Notes: generated from the sequence alone by a model not told the origin. A stretch of 64,000 bases of DNA from Roseospira visakhapatnamensis (GCF_014197915.1 NZ_JACIGK010000011.1:87503-151502); one strand, 5' to 3'. Counted from the first letter of the stretch, positions 31,885 through 41,766 are shown. A program made the numbers and translations.

Positions 31885-34413
31885 ATGGACAAGGCACACC
31901 CGGCCGAACCGGATGGCGAGGAGGAGCCTGGGCACGGAGCATCGTGGCCGGACTCCCTCGGCATCGCGGTCCTGGTCCTTGACCTCGGCGCGCCATGGGC
32001 CGCCGCGACGGCGGCGGGCATCGACGGTCGCGCCCCCGAGGCCCCCGCGCCGGCGGTCCCCGCCCGACAGGGGACCTCGGACAGTCCGCCGCTCCAGACG
32101 CTCAGCACCGCCGTGGACCATATCACGATACGCGGGGCCAATGGTCGCGCCCGAGCGCTGTTCCGGGCCAAGGCCGCGTGGTTTTCCACCCGGCGCCTGC
32201 GTCGCCACCTGCGGCGCCCCGAGGTGCGGCCGGTGGTGCAGGCCGCCGTCCGCGCGCTGTGGCGTGGCGAGACCCTGTTCGAGGGCGAGATCCCGGCCGA
32301 GACGGCGGACGGACGGCCGTTGACGCTGGTTTTCAGCCTGACCGTCCCCGGGACGGCGCGCGACGCGGGCGCGGTGCCCGTGTACCTGATCAACCGCAGC
32401 GAGGCGGCCCGGCGGGAGGCCCAGTCCCGCCGCCGCGAGGACCACTTCCGCCAGGCGTTTCAGCATGCCTCGCACGGCATGGCCCTGATCGGCGCGGAGG
32501 GGCGCTGGCTGCGGGTCAATGCCGCGCTCTGCGCCATGCTGGGCCATACCGAGGCGGCGTTGAGGGCCTCCACGCTGCAAGACATCTGCCACTCTCAGGA
32601 CCGCGCCGACAACATCGCCTGGATGACCCATGTCCGCGCCCATCCCGACACCCGGTTCGCCCGCGAGACGCGGTACCTGCGGCGTGACGGGTCGGTGCTA
32701 TGGGTCCATGTCACCGGGTCCATGCTGGCGCCCCGGGGGGGCGAAGCGCCGGTGCTGATCGCGCAAATCCAGAACATCGACCCGCACAAGCGGGCCGAGG
32801 CGGCGCTGGTGGAAAGCGAGGAGCGATTCCGCAGTGCCGTGGAATACGCCGGACACGGGATCGCCATCCTCAGCGTCGAAGGCCATTTCCAGCAGGTGAA
32901 CCGCGCGTTCCGCGAGACCACCGGCTACACCGCCGATCTGCTGTCGCAGCTCACGCTGAAGGATCTGACGCCCGAGCTCGACTGGGACGACGAGGCCCGC
33001 CGGTTGCAGGCCGTGCTGGACGGGCGGGACCGCTCCTACACCCTGCGCAAGCGCATGCTGCACTTCCTGGGCCATGCCGTGCCCATGCGCGTCACGGCGG
33101 CGCTGGTGCGCGGCTCGGGCGGCATGCCCCTTTCCCTGGTCTATCAGATCCTGGACGAGACCGAGCAGCACGAGGCCGAGGCCCGCGCGCGTCGCGCCGA
33201 GACCCACTTGCTGGATGCCTTCGAAACCCTGTCGGACGACATCCTGCTGTTCGATTCGACCGACCGCCTGGTGCTGGTCAACACCAAGTTCAAGCACGCG
33301 TTCCCGGGGCTGGCCGACATCCTGGTGCCGGGCGCCCGTTTCGTCGACATCATCCGGCGCATTGACGCCCTCGGCCTGGTGACCGATGGCGACGGCACGG
33401 CGTCGGACTGGATGGCCTGGCGCCTGGATCACTTCCGGCGGCGCGCCGGCGAGCCCTTCGAGGTGAAGCTCGGCGACGGCCGGTGGTTCCTGGTGCGGGG
33501 CAGCCGCACCGCCGAGGGCTCCACGCTGATCCTGCGGTCCGACATCACCGAGATGAAACGGCGCGAGGCCGCCCTGGCCGATGCCAAGCTACTCGCCGAC
33601 CGCGCCAACCGCGCCAAGAGCGAGTTCCTGGCCAACATGAGCCATGAACTGCGCACGCCGCTCAATGCCATCAATGGCTTTTCCGAACTGCTCCTGAAGG
33701 AGGTCTTCGGCCCCCTCGGCGCGCCGGTCTACAGCGAATACCTGGGAAACATCCTGGCCGCCGGCCAGCACCTGTTGAGCCTGATCGACGATATCCTCGA
33801 TCTGGCCCGCATCGAGGATCGCGCCATCCAGTTGCAGGACCGCCTGGTGGACGTGGCCGCCCTGACCGAAACCTGCATCGGCATCATCGAGCACCGCGCC
33901 CATGGCAAGGACATCACGGTGGCCAACGCCGTCAGCCCGAGCCTGCCGTTCCTGCGGGGTGACGGTCAGCGGCTGCGCCAGGTGCTTCTCAACCTGCTGA
34001 CCAACGCCGTGAAATTCACCCAGCGCGGCGGCCTGGTGACCGTCCACGGCCGGCGGGCGCGCTCCGGCCACCTGCTGCTGTCAGTGAGCGACAACGGCAT
34101 CGGCATGAGCGCCCAGGACATCCAGATCGCGCTGTCCCGGTTCGGTCAGGTGGAAAGCGTGTTCACCCGCCACGAAGGCGGAACCGGCCTGGGACTGCCG
34201 CTGTGCCGGGCGTTGATGGAGGCCCACGGCGGCACCCTGGACATCATCAGCCAGTCGGGCGAGGGCACCACGGTGACCCTCCGCTTTCCGGCATCCCGCG
34301 CGATGCCGATGGGCACCCTGGCGCCGCCGGCGAGCGAGACCGAGCCCCCATCGTCGGATGACCCGCCACCCGACGCGCGCCTGTCGTCCGGCGCCCGTCC
34401 GGGAGAAGACTGA
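31885..34413 (+). CDS. PAS-PAS-PAS sensor histidine kinase
   Basis: This soluble kinase of about 842 residues has no membrane helix. Three PAS-type modules lie near residues 185-310, 310-440 and 440-565. The HisKA dimerisation domain has phospho-acceptor H587 in NMSHELRTPLN. The ATPase domain carries the N box LLNLLTNAVKF, the G1 box SDNGIGMS and the G2 box GGTGLGLPL. There is no receiver domain, so a separate regulator is needed. ATG at 31885 follows AAGGGACCGGGG; the longer frame upstream is low-complexity. It overlaps the next gene by 1 nt. Confidence 0.9.
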   Translation: MDKAHPAEPDGEEEPGHGASWPDSLGIAVLVLDLGAPWAAATAAGIDGRAPEAPAPAVPARQGTSDSPPLQTLSTAVDHITIRGANGRARALFRAKAAWFSTRRLRRHLRRPEVRPVVQAAVRALWRGETLFEGEIPAETADGRPLTLVFSLTVPGTARDAGAVPVYLINRSEAARREAQSRRREDHFRQAFQHASHGMALIGAEGRWLRVNAALCAMLGHTEAALRASTLQDICHSQDRADNIAWMTHVRAHPDTRFARETRYLRRDGSVLWVHVTGSMLAPRGGEAPVLIAQIQNIDPHKRAEAALVESEERFRSAVEYAGHGIAILSVEGHFQQVNRAFRETTGYTADLLSQLTLKDLTPELDWDDEARRLQAVLDGRDRSYTLRKRMLHFLGHAVPMRVTAALVRGSGGMPLSLVYQILDETEQHEAEARARRAETHLLDAFETLSDDILLFDSTDRLVLVNTKFKHAFPGLADILVPGARFVDIIRRIDALGLVTDGDGTASDWMAWRLDHFRRRAGEPFEVKLGDGRWFLVRGSRTAEGSTLILRSDITEMKRREAALADAKLLADRANRAKSEFLANMSHELRTPLNAINGFSELLLKEVFGPLGAPVYSEYLGNILAAGQHLLSLIDDILDLARIEDRAIQLQDRLVDVAALTETCIGIIEHRAHGKDITVANAVSPSLPFLRGDGQRLRQVLLNLLTNAVKFTQRGGLVTVHGRRARSGHLLLSVSDNGIGMSAQDIQIALSRFGQVESVFTRHEGGTGLGLPLCRALMEAHGGTLDIISQSGEGTTVTLRFPASRAMPMGTLAPPASETEPPSSDDPPPDARLSSGARPGED

Positions 34414-34961
34414 TGCGGGACGACGCGCCCGGGTGTCCGGCCCCGCCGCCCTCGACCATCCCGGCGACCGGTGATGACCGACCCGGCGCCCCCCTCCTCG
34501 CGGCCGGTCCGTGGATCGACGCGGCGGCGGCGCTGCCCGCCGATCCCGGCGCCTACCTGCTGGCGCTCTGGCTGGCCAGCCCGGCCCCGTTGCCCCCACG
34601 GTTCGCGGGGCACCCGCCCTTGCCGCCGGGATGGTATGTGTACGCCGGCAGTGCCCACGGACCGGGCGGGCTGCGCGCCCGGGTGGGCCGCCATCTGCGC
34701 CCGGACAAGCCGCGCCGCTGGCATGTGGACTGGATCACGGCCGTCGCGACCCGGCGCCTGGCGCGCCTCTTGCCCGGCGGAACGGAATGTGCGCCGGTGA
34801 TGGTCCTGCTGGCGCACGCGCCGCCGGCCCGGGTGCCCGTGCCCGGGTTCGGCAGCAGCGACTGCCGCGCCTGTCCGGCGCACCTGCTGGCTCTGTCCGA
34901 CGATCTCGCCGCCACGCTCGGCCTGCCGAGTCCCGTGTCCTCCGTTCTCCGCCTGTCCTGA
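34413..34961 (+). CDS. DUF123 GIY-YIG-type nuclease-like protein
   Basis: This 182-residue protein matches the DUF123/GIY-YIG_bI1429 family. The GIY-YIG-like core reads GAYLLAL and WYVYAGSAHGPGGLRARVGRHL. It is followed by WHVDWIT, EC in GGTECAPV, and VPGFGSSDCRACPAHL. In other organisms the domain is sometimes fused to endonuclease III, suggesting a DNA-related role that is not proven. The first 45 residues are Pro/Ala-rich and may not belong to the fold. The start overlaps the kinase stop (TGATG). Confidence 0.85.
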   Translation: MRDDAPGCPAPPPSTIPATGDDRPGAPLLAAGPWIDAAAALPADPGAYLLALWLASPAPLPPRFAGHPPLPPGWYVYAGSAHGPGGLRARVGRHLRPDKPRRWHVDWITAVATRRLARLLPGGTECAPVMVLLAHAPPARVPVPGFGSSDCRACPAHLLALSDDLAATLGLPSPVSSVLRLS

Positions 34962-34973
34962 GATCCCCGCTCC

Positions 34974-36809
34974 ATGTCACACCCCCTCGCCACCACCGCC
35001 AACGCCCCGCCCGGACACACGACCACCGCGTCCGGAGAGACCGGCACCGTGCCGCTGATGCGCCGCCTGATGCGCGAGCACCTGGCGCGGCATCGGCGGT
35101 CCCTGGTGCTGGCCGTTCTCTGCATGCTGGCGATGGCCCTGGCCACCGCCGCCACCGCCTGGCTGCTGGAGCCGGCCATCAACCAGGTCTTCCTGGGGCG
35201 GGACGCCACGGCCCTGTGGTGGGTGGGCGGTGCCATTCTGATTGCCTTTCTGACACGCGCGGCGGGCAACTACGGCCAGACCCTGCTGGTGGCGCGGATC
35301 GGCTTCGCCATCCTCGCCGAGGTGCGCGACCGCCTGTACGCCAAGGTCGCGGCCATGGAGTTGCGCTTCTTCCAGGCGCACACCACCGGTGAACTGGTCA
35401 ATCGCTTCACCCTCGACATCCACCGCATGCGCTTCGCCGTGGCCAACGCCGTCACCGGCCTCGGCCGCGACCTTGTGACCCTTCTCGCGCTGGTGGCGCT
35501 GGTGCTCTACCAGGACTGGATGCTGGGCCTGGTGGCCCTGCTGGGGGCGCCGCTGGCGGTGGCGCCGGTGCGCCGGCTGGCCCGCAAGGTGCGGACCCGG
35601 GCCCGGCACGCCCAGGAAGAGACGGGCCGCCTGAATGCGCTGCTGTACCAGTCCCTGCGGGGCCTGCGGGTCATTCGGGTGGACGGCCGCGCCGACCACG
35701 TGAACACCCGGGTGGCGACGGTGGTCGACCGCATTTTCCAGCGCCAGGTGAGCGGCGAGCGCGCCCGCACCCTGGTGACCCCCATCATGGAACTGGCCAC
35801 CGGCCTTGCCCTGGGGATCGCCCTGGTGCTCGGCGGGCATCGCATTCTCAGCGGCGCCCGGGACGCGGGGTCCCTGGCCTCGCTGCTGGTGGCGCTGCTG
35901 ATGGCCTACCAGCCGGCCAAGCGCCTCGCCAACGTCTACTCGATCCTCCAGGAGGGCCTGGCCGCCGCCGAGCGCCTGTTTGCGCTCCTGGACACGCCGC
36001 CCGACCTGACGGAGCGGCCGGACGCCCGGGTCCTGCCGCCAGGACCGGGCCACCTCAGCCTGATGGGCGTGCACTTCTCGCATGTGCCCGGGGTCCCGGT
36101 GTTGCGCGGTATCGACCTGGAGGTGGCGCCGGGCGAGGTCGTGGCCCTGGTCGGCGCCTCGGGCGCGGGCAAGTCCACCCTGCTCAACCTGATTCCCCGC
36201 TTCCTGGACGTGGAGGCCGGCGCGGTCCGCATCGACCGGCACGACGTGCGCGACCTGACCCTCGCCTCGCTGCGCGCCCGCATCGCCCTGGTCACCCAAG
36301 AGCCGTTCCTGTTCGACGATACCATTGGCGGGAACATCGCCTTCGGTCGCCCCGGGGCCAGCCGCGCCGACATCGAGGCCGCCGCCCGCGCCGCCGACCT
36401 GGAGGATCTGATCGCCCGCCTGCCCCGGGGCCTGGACACCCCCGTCGGCGAGGTGGGAGGGCGCCTGTCCGGCGGCGAGCGGCAACGCCTGGCCATCGCC
36501 CGCGCGATCCTCAAGGATGCCCCGGTGCTGCTGCTGGACGAGCCCACATCGGCCCTGGACACGGCGACCGAACGCCGCGTCCAGACCGCCCTGGCGGCGC
36601 TCAGCCGGGGCCGCACCACCCTTGTGGTGGCGCACCGGCTGTCCACGATCTTCGATGCCGACCGTATTTGTGTGATGGAGGCGGGCCGCATCATCGAACA
36701 GGGACGCCATGACGAGCTGATGGCCCGCGCCGGTGCCTTCGCCCGCCTTCAGACCGCCGGCCGCGCGCCGTCGGACGGTTCGGCGGCCACCCGGGAGACC
36801 GGACGGTGA
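34974..36809 (+). CDS. msbA: ABC exporter, MsbA-type (fused membrane and ATPase domains)
   Basis: This 611-residue half-transporter works as a homodimer in the inner membrane. Residues about 35-330 form the six-helix exporter domain. The ATPase domain has Walker A VGASGAGKSTLLNL, Q-loop VTQEPFLFDD, signature RLSGGERQRLAIARA, Walker B VLLLDEPTSALD and H-loop VVAHRLSTIF. Its length and sequence fit the MsbA/lipid exporter branch, but related multidrug or polysaccharide exporters cannot be excluded. It follows the DUF123 gene by 12 bp. Confidence 0.85.
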   Translation: MSHPLATTANAPPGHTTTASGETGTVPLMRRLMREHLARHRRSLVLAVLCMLAMALATAATAWLLEPAINQVFLGRDATALWWVGGAILIAFLTRAAGNYGQTLLVARIGFAILAEVRDRLYAKVAAMELRFFQAHTTGELVNRFTLDIHRMRFAVANAVTGLGRDLVTLLALVALVLYQDWMLGLVALLGAPLAVAPVRRLARKVRTRARHAQEETGRLNALLYQSLRGLRVIRVDGRADHVNTRVATVVDRIFQRQVSGERARTLVTPIMELATGLALGIALVLGGHRILSGARDAGSLASLLVALLMAYQPAKRLANVYSILQEGLAAAERLFALLDTPPDLTERPDARVLPPGPGHLSLMGVHFSHVPGVPVLRGIDLEVAPGEVVALVGASGAGKSTLLNLIPRFLDVEAGAVRIDRHDVRDLTLASLRARIALVTQEPFLFDDTIGGNIAFGRPGASRADIEAAARAADLEDLIARLPRGLDTPVGEVGGRLSGGERQRLAIARAILKDAPVLLLDEPTSALDTATERRVQTALAALSRGRTTLVVAHRLSTIFDADRICVMEAGRIIEQGRHDELMARAGAFARLQTAGRAPSDGSAATRETGR

Positions 36810-36849
36810 CATGGGACGGCGAAAAGGGACAGTGGACCGGTCGAAAATT

Positions 36850-36873
36850 GGTCCACGCCAGGACGGCGTGACC
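36850..36873. repeat. inverted repeat upstream of the PAS-GGDEF-EAL gene
   Basis: GGTCCACGCC (36850-36859) faces GGCGTGACC (36865-36873), complementary apart from one extra base, with a 5-nt spacer. An A/T-rich stretch TATGGTAAAAT follows at once. It could be an operator. Confidence 0.4.
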
Positions 36874-37010
36874 TATGGTAAAATCGCGGCTCCCCAGGAG
36901 AGTTCTGCCGTCGCGTTGGCGCGGGACCAGGGCACGCCAGGGTGGTCACGCCGCAGCAGGACGCATGGACCGGCCGGGTCGCACCTCCGCCGAAATAAGA
37001 CGTAAGCCGG

Positions 37011-39677
37011 ATGGGCCGTGAGGAAACAACCGGGATCATCATGACGGATGGGAACGAGCAGGCCGGGCGGCCCCGCGACATCTCCACCGATCGGGCCGAG
37101 GATCCGGGACAGGTCCCGGAGAGCCCCGGCGTGTCGTCACGCGAGGCGACTCGCCGCCTGGACACCCTGATCCGGACCATTCCCGGCATCGTCTTCCGGC
37201 GCGTCCTGCACCCCGACGGCAGCCTGACCTATCCTCATGTCTCGGCCTCGGCGGAGTCCTATCTGGGCTACGCGCCCGACGCCTTGCGGGTGGCCCGCGA
37301 TGGATGCCTGGACGTGGTGCACTGGGCCGACCGCGATGCCTATCTGGCGCGGGTTCATCGCTCCGCCCGCAGCGGCGAGCCCTGTGTCGAGGACTTCCGG
37401 GCCATCGCCCGCGGCGGCGAGGTGCGCTGGCTGTCCGGCACCAGCATGCCCACCGAACAACCGGACGGCACCATCCTCTGGGACGGCGTGCTGATCGACA
37501 TCACCGATCGCAAGCACGCCGAACAGTGGCTGGAAATGGTGATGAACCATGCCGCCGACGTGATCCTCACGATCAACGACGAAGGCATCATCGAATCGTC
37601 CAACGCCGCCTCCGAGGCCGTGTTCGGCTATGCCCCGGACGCGCTCATCGGCCAGTCGGTCGCGCTCATCATGCCGGAACTGGAGCGGCTCTGTCAGGAT
37701 AGCTGCCTGCACCGGGTGCTGGCGGGCAAGGACTCGACCTTGCTCGGCAGCGGCGGCGGCGAATTCCTCGCGCAACACCGCACCGGCCATCCGTTTCCCA
37801 TCGAGGTCGCCCTGTCCGAGGTGCTGACCGAGGGCAAGCGATTCTTCGTCGGCGTCATCCGCGACATCAAGGACCGCAAGGCCGCCGAAACGGCCCTACG
37901 CGAAACCCAGCAGCGGCTCACCAACATCGCCGACAACATTCCCGGGCTGGTGTTCCAGCGGATCCTCACGGCCGAGGGCGCGTTACGCTATCTATATGTG
38001 AGTGGGGGCTCCCTGCAGGTCCTTGGGCATCCCCCCGAGGCGGTGACGCGCGACAGCGCCTTGCTGCTCAACGCCCTGGACCCCAGCGACCGGGAGCGGT
38101 TCCTGGCCGGGCTGCGGCGGTCGGCCCAAACCCTGGCGCCCATGGAGGACGACTACAAGGTGACCAGCGTCACCGGCGAAGAACGCTGGCTGCGCGGCTG
38201 GTCCCGGCCGACGCGCGCCGCCAACGGCGCGGTGATGTGGGAAGGCGTGGCCCTGGACGTCACCGACCGCAAGCGGACCGAGGAACGCCTGTTGTTCCTG
38301 GCCTACCACGACCCCCTGACCGGACTGGGCAATCGCTCGCTGTTTCTGGAGCGCTTCAAGTCCCTGGACGGCACCGGGGGCGACGCTCCGGGCGAGGACC
38401 CGGCCCCGACATTACGGCGGGTGGCCCTGGTGTCCATGGGCCTGGACCGTTTCGGCATCATCAACGCCACCATGGGCCACACGATGGGCGACCGGGTGCT
38501 GGCGGCGGTGGCCGGGCGGCTGAAGGACAGCCTGGACGGCGAGGACCTGTTGTGCCGGATCGGCGGCGACCGGTTCCTGGCCCTGATGGTGGACGTGCCC
38601 GACGACGACGCGCTGGAGGCGCGGCTGGAACGGGTGCGCCTCCAGTTCGGAACGCCCCTGGAGATCGGCGGCCAGGTGTTCGACCTGTCGGTCAGCCTGG
38701 GCGTCAGCCTGTGCCCGGATCACGGCACCCAGGCCGAGATCCTCATCATGCACGCCGACGCCGCCCTGCATCTGGCCAAGGACCAGGGCGGCGGCATCAG
38801 CCACATGTTCACCCACGAGATGGGCGAACGCGCCAATCGCATCCTGACCATGCGCCATCGCATGCGCCTGGCCCTGGAACGCAACGAGTTCGTGGCCCAC
38901 TTCCAGCCGCAGCTCGACTTGCGGACCGGGCGCATCGTCGGCAGCGAGGCCCTGGCCCGCTGGGAGTCCACCGACGACGGCCAGATTCCGCCCGGCGAGT
39001 TCATCCCCATCGCCGAGGAGTACGGTCTGATCGACGACATCTGCATCCAGGTCCTGGAGGATGCCTGCCGCTGGACGGCGCGCTGGAACCGCCTTGGCCT
39101 GGGTGACATCTCGGTGGCGGTGAACATCTCGGGACGCCAGTTCCATGACGCCCAGCAACTGGTGGAGATCGTGGACACCGCGCTGACCACCTTGAAACTG
39201 CCGCCGACGCTGCTGGAACTGGAACTGACCGAAAGCTCGGCCATGAACGACCCGGAGAACGCCAGCCGGGTGATGCGGCTGTTCGCCGAGCGGGGCGTGG
39301 GATGCTCGATCGACGATTTCGGCACCGGCTATTCGTCGCTGTCGGTGCTTAAGCGATTCTCGTTGCGCAAGCTCAAGATCGACCGCAGCTTCGTGCGCGA
39401 CGTGACACAGGAGGCCAATGACGCGGCCATCTGCTCGGCCATCATCGCCATGGCCCATGCCCTCAACCTCAAGGTCTGCGCCGAGGGCGTGGAAACCCTG
39501 GAGCAACTGGACTATCTGCGCAGCCAGTCCTGCGATCAGGTCCAGGGCTACCTGATCGCCCGGCCGCTTCCGCCCCAGGAGATGGAAGACTTGCTGACGC
39601 GCGGCATTCCCGCCAGCCTGCGTCTCGGTCCGGTCCGAGGCGCGCCGCGCTATTCCACGGCCATCCCCGGTCCGTGA
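37011..39677 (+). CDS. PAS-GGDEF-EAL protein, probable c-di-GMP phosphodiesterase
   Basis: This 888-residue soluble protein has three PAS-type modules (about 45-170, 175-300, 300-425), a GGDEF domain (about 430-600) and an EAL domain (about 615-875). The GGDEF site reads GGDRF (518-522), so cyclase activity is doubtful. The EAL site is intact, with E646 in SEALARW, NISGRQFH, ELTESS, IDDFGTGYSSL, KIDRSF and AEGVET. It should degrade cyclic di-GMP and so control motility or biofilm state. ATG at 37041 is an alternative start; neither has a perfect ribosome-binding site. Confidence 0.9.
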   Translation: MGREETTGIIMTDGNEQAGRPRDISTDRAEDPGQVPESPGVSSREATRRLDTLIRTIPGIVFRRVLHPDGSLTYPHVSASAESYLGYAPDALRVARDGCLDVVHWADRDAYLARVHRSARSGEPCVEDFRAIARGGEVRWLSGTSMPTEQPDGTILWDGVLIDITDRKHAEQWLEMVMNHAADVILTINDEGIIESSNAASEAVFGYAPDALIGQSVALIMPELERLCQDSCLHRVLAGKDSTLLGSGGGEFLAQHRTGHPFPIEVALSEVLTEGKRFFVGVIRDIKDRKAAETALRETQQRLTNIADNIPGLVFQRILTAEGALRYLYVSGGSLQVLGHPPEAVTRDSALLLNALDPSDRERFLAGLRRSAQTLAPMEDDYKVTSVTGEERWLRGWSRPTRAANGAVMWEGVALDVTDRKRTEERLLFLAYHDPLTGLGNRSLFLERFKSLDGTGGDAPGEDPAPTLRRVALVSMGLDRFGIINATMGHTMGDRVLAAVAGRLKDSLDGEDLLCRIGGDRFLALMVDVPDDDALEARLERVRLQFGTPLEIGGQVFDLSVSLGVSLCPDHGTQAEILIMHADAALHLAKDQGGGISHMFTHEMGERANRILTMRHRMRLALERNEFVAHFQPQLDLRTGRIVGSEALARWESTDDGQIPPGEFIPIAEEYGLIDDICIQVLEDACRWTARWNRLGLGDISVAVNISGRQFHDAQQLVEIVDTALTTLKLPPTLLELELTESSAMNDPENASRVMRLFAERGVGCSIDDFGTGYSSLSVLKRFSLRKLKIDRSFVRDVTQEANDAAICSAIIAMAHALNLKVCAEGVETLEQLDYLRSQSCDQVQGYLIARPLPPQEMEDLLTRGIPASLRLGPVRGAPRYSTAIPGP

Positions 39678-39811
39678 CGAGGGGCGGGGGTGTCCCGGCC
39701 GTGGCGCGCCCGCGCGCTGGCGGGCCGCCCCACCCCGCCCGTCCCGCCTCTCAGCCCCCATGGTCGTCGTCGACTTTGGGGGGCTTCCCACCCACAGGAG
39801 ACGACAACCCC

Positions 39812-40903
39812 ATGAAACGGCGTGACTTTCTCACGGGCGCGGCGGCCGCCGGCGGCGCCACGGCGCTGGCCGCCCCCGCCATCGCCCGAAGCCAGGAGAC
39901 CCTCGAGTGGAAGATGGTCACCACCTGGCCGAAGAACACGCCCGGCGTGGGCGTGAACGCCCAGCGGTTCGCCGACTTCGTCACCGAGATGAGCGGCGGC
40001 CGGCTGACCATCCGCCTGTTCGCCGCCGGTGAACTGGTGCCGCCGTTCGAATGCCTGGACGCCGTGCAGGCCGACACCGCGCAGGTGGCGCATTCCACGC
40101 CGTACTACTGGATCGGCAAGTCGCCGGCGCTGAACTACTTCACCACCGTGCCCTTCGGCCTCATGGCCACGGAGTTGAGCGCCTGGATCCATTTCGGCGG
40201 CGGTCAGGCCCTGTGGGAGGAGGTGTACGCCCCCTTCAACGTGATCCCCTTCTACGCCGGCTCCTCGGGGGTCCAGGCGGGCGGATGGTTCAACAAGGAG
40301 ATCAACACCCTTGATGACCTGCGGGGGCTGAAGATGCGGATCGCCGGCATGGGCGGCGAGGTCATGCGCCGCCTCGGGGTGGCCGTTGTGCTGACCCCGC
40401 CGGGCGAGATCCAGCCGTCGCTGATGTCCGGGGCCGTGGACGCGGCCGAATGGGTCAGCCCCTGGCTGGACATCGCCTTCGGCCTTCAGAAGGCGGCCAA
40501 GTACTACTACGTGCCGGCCTTCCACGAGCCCGGCCCGGGCCTGGAGGTGATCGTCAACAAGGACCGCTTCCAGGCGCTGCCCGACGACCTGAAGGCCATC
40601 GTCCGTCTGGCCGCGCGCGCCACCTGCGAGACCACGCTCGCCGATTTCACCTTCCACAACATCCAGGTGTTCTCGGACATGCGCGAAAAGTTCCCGGAGA
40701 TCACGCTTCGGACCTTCCCGGACGAGGTCATCCAGGCCATGGGCGAGAAGACCCTGGAGGTGGTCGAGGAAATCGCCGCCGGGGACGCGCTGACCCGCAA
40801 GGTCCACGACGCCTTCATGGACTTCAACCGCAAGGCCGAGGCCTACCAGGCCAACTTCGACCTGCCGGTGTTGCGCATGCGCCAGATGGTGCTGGGAGGG
40901 TGA
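39812..40903 (+). CDS. TRAP transporter solute-binding protein (DctP/TakP type)
   Basis: This 363-residue periplasmic binding protein has a Tat-like signal: KRRDFLTGAAAAGG followed by ALAAPAIA. The mature part begins near ETLEWKMVTTWPKNTPG. The TRAP signature stretch LKMRIAGMGGEVMRRLG and the ligand region AEWVSPW are present. It resembles TakP-type proteins for 2-oxo acids. AGGAG precedes the ATG by 11 nt. The membrane subunits (dctQ, dctM) are absent from the window, so it must work with a transporter encoded elsewhere. Confidence 0.88.
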   Translation: MKRRDFLTGAAAAGGATALAAPAIARSQETLEWKMVTTWPKNTPGVGVNAQRFADFVTEMSGGRLTIRLFAAGELVPPFECLDAVQADTAQVAHSTPYYWIGKSPALNYFTTVPFGLMATELSAWIHFGGGQALWEEVYAPFNVIPFYAGSSGVQAGGWFNKEINTLDDLRGLKMRIAGMGGEVMRRLGVAVVLTPPGEIQPSLMSGAVDAAEWVSPWLDIAFGLQKAAKYYYVPAFHEPGPGLEVIVNKDRFQALPDDLKAIVRLAARATCETTLADFTFHNIQVFSDMREKFPEITLRTFPDEVIQAMGEKTLEVVEEIAAGDALTRKVHDAFMDFNRKAEAYQANFDLPVLRMRQMVLGG

Positions 40904-40912
40904 CCGGAGAGG

Positions 40913-40938
40913 GGGGTGGCGCGGACCAGCGCCACCCC
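40913..40938. terminator. bidirectional terminator between convergent genes
   Basis: GGGGTGGCGC (40913-40922) and GCGCCACCCC (40929-40938) form a perfect 10-bp stem, with an outer GAGAG/CTCTC extension. A second hairpin, GCCGCCCG with CGGGCGGC (40949-40967), lies right beside it. It separates the TRAP gene from yqgE. Confidence 0.65.
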
Positions 40939-40972
40939 GTCCTCTCGCGCCGCCCGGGCCGGGCGGCGGGGA

Positions 40973-41560
40973 TCAGGCGTGCCCCCCCTCGCTGCTCAAC
41001 AGGGCCGGATCGATGCCCAGCCGGCGCAAGGCGCGCTCGTACTTGCCGTCCAGGTCGCCCACGAACACCAGGTCGGGATCGGAATCCACCGTCAGCCACA
41101 CGTTCCGGCGCAACTCGTCGTCCAGTTGCCCGGGGCTCCACCCGGCATAGCCCAGCGCCATCAGCGTTTGGCGCGGTCCGGTGCCATCGGCGATGTCGCG
41201 CAACACCTCCAGCGTCGCCGTCAGGGCCACGGCCTCATCCACCACCAGCGTGCCATCGTGGACATAGTCGGCCGAGTGCAGCACGAAGCCGCGCTGGCTT
41301 TCCACCGGTCCCCCGAACTGCACGGCGATCTGCTCGCACACGGGCGTGGCCAGGATGTTGAGCTGCCCCAGCAACTCGGGAAAGCTGAAGTCGGGAATCG
41401 CCCGGTTGATGACCAGACCCATGGCGCCCTCGGCGGTATGGGCGCACAGGTAGATCACACTGCGCACGAATCGTGGGTCACTCATGCCTGGCATGGCCAC
41501 CAGGCACTTTCCGGTGAGGTAGCCGTCCGACGCGCCGACGCTCGCGAAGGTCTGGGCCAT
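40973..41560 (-). CDS. YqgE/AlgH family protein (UPF0301)
   Basis: This 195-residue soluble protein belongs to a widely conserved bacterial family of uncertain function. The family motif is YLTGKCLVAMPGMSDPRF at the start, then AMGLVINRAI, VQFGGPVESQRGFVLHS and LGYAGWSPGQLDDEL. I chose the start at 41560 (MAQTF) because GGGAGA lies upstream and the family begins here; an upstream in-frame ATG would add 24 residues without similarity. It stands alone on the minus strand. Confidence 0.88.
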   Translation of the reverse strand: MAQTFASVGASDGYLTGKCLVAMPGMSDPRFVRSVIYLCAHTAEGAMGLVINRAIPDFSFPELLGQLNILATPVCEQIAVQFGGPVESQRGFVLHSADYVHDGTLVVDEAVALTATLEVLRDIADGTGPRQTLMALGYAGWSPGQLDDELRRNVWLTVDSDPDLVFVGDLDGKYERALRRLGIDPALLSSEGGHA

Positions 41561-41766
41561 GATCTGCAAGTCTCCCTGGACACCGCGACGGAAGCAGCGA
41601 GGAGGCGCGCGCATGCACGCCCCCGACACCACCTCCCCGACGCTAGCCTATGGCGCGTCACTGCGATTCGACCACGTCGGCCGGCCCATGCCAAGGGGGC
41701 GTGTCGGTCTCCCCCTGGTGGCGCCTGGGGCGGCGCCTGGACCCCCGACCGGTGGCCGGTCCGGCC

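Noticed and set aside
34977..36812. 611-codon frame antisense to the ABC exporter
   Set aside because: A compositional shadow. The exporter has all ABC motifs.
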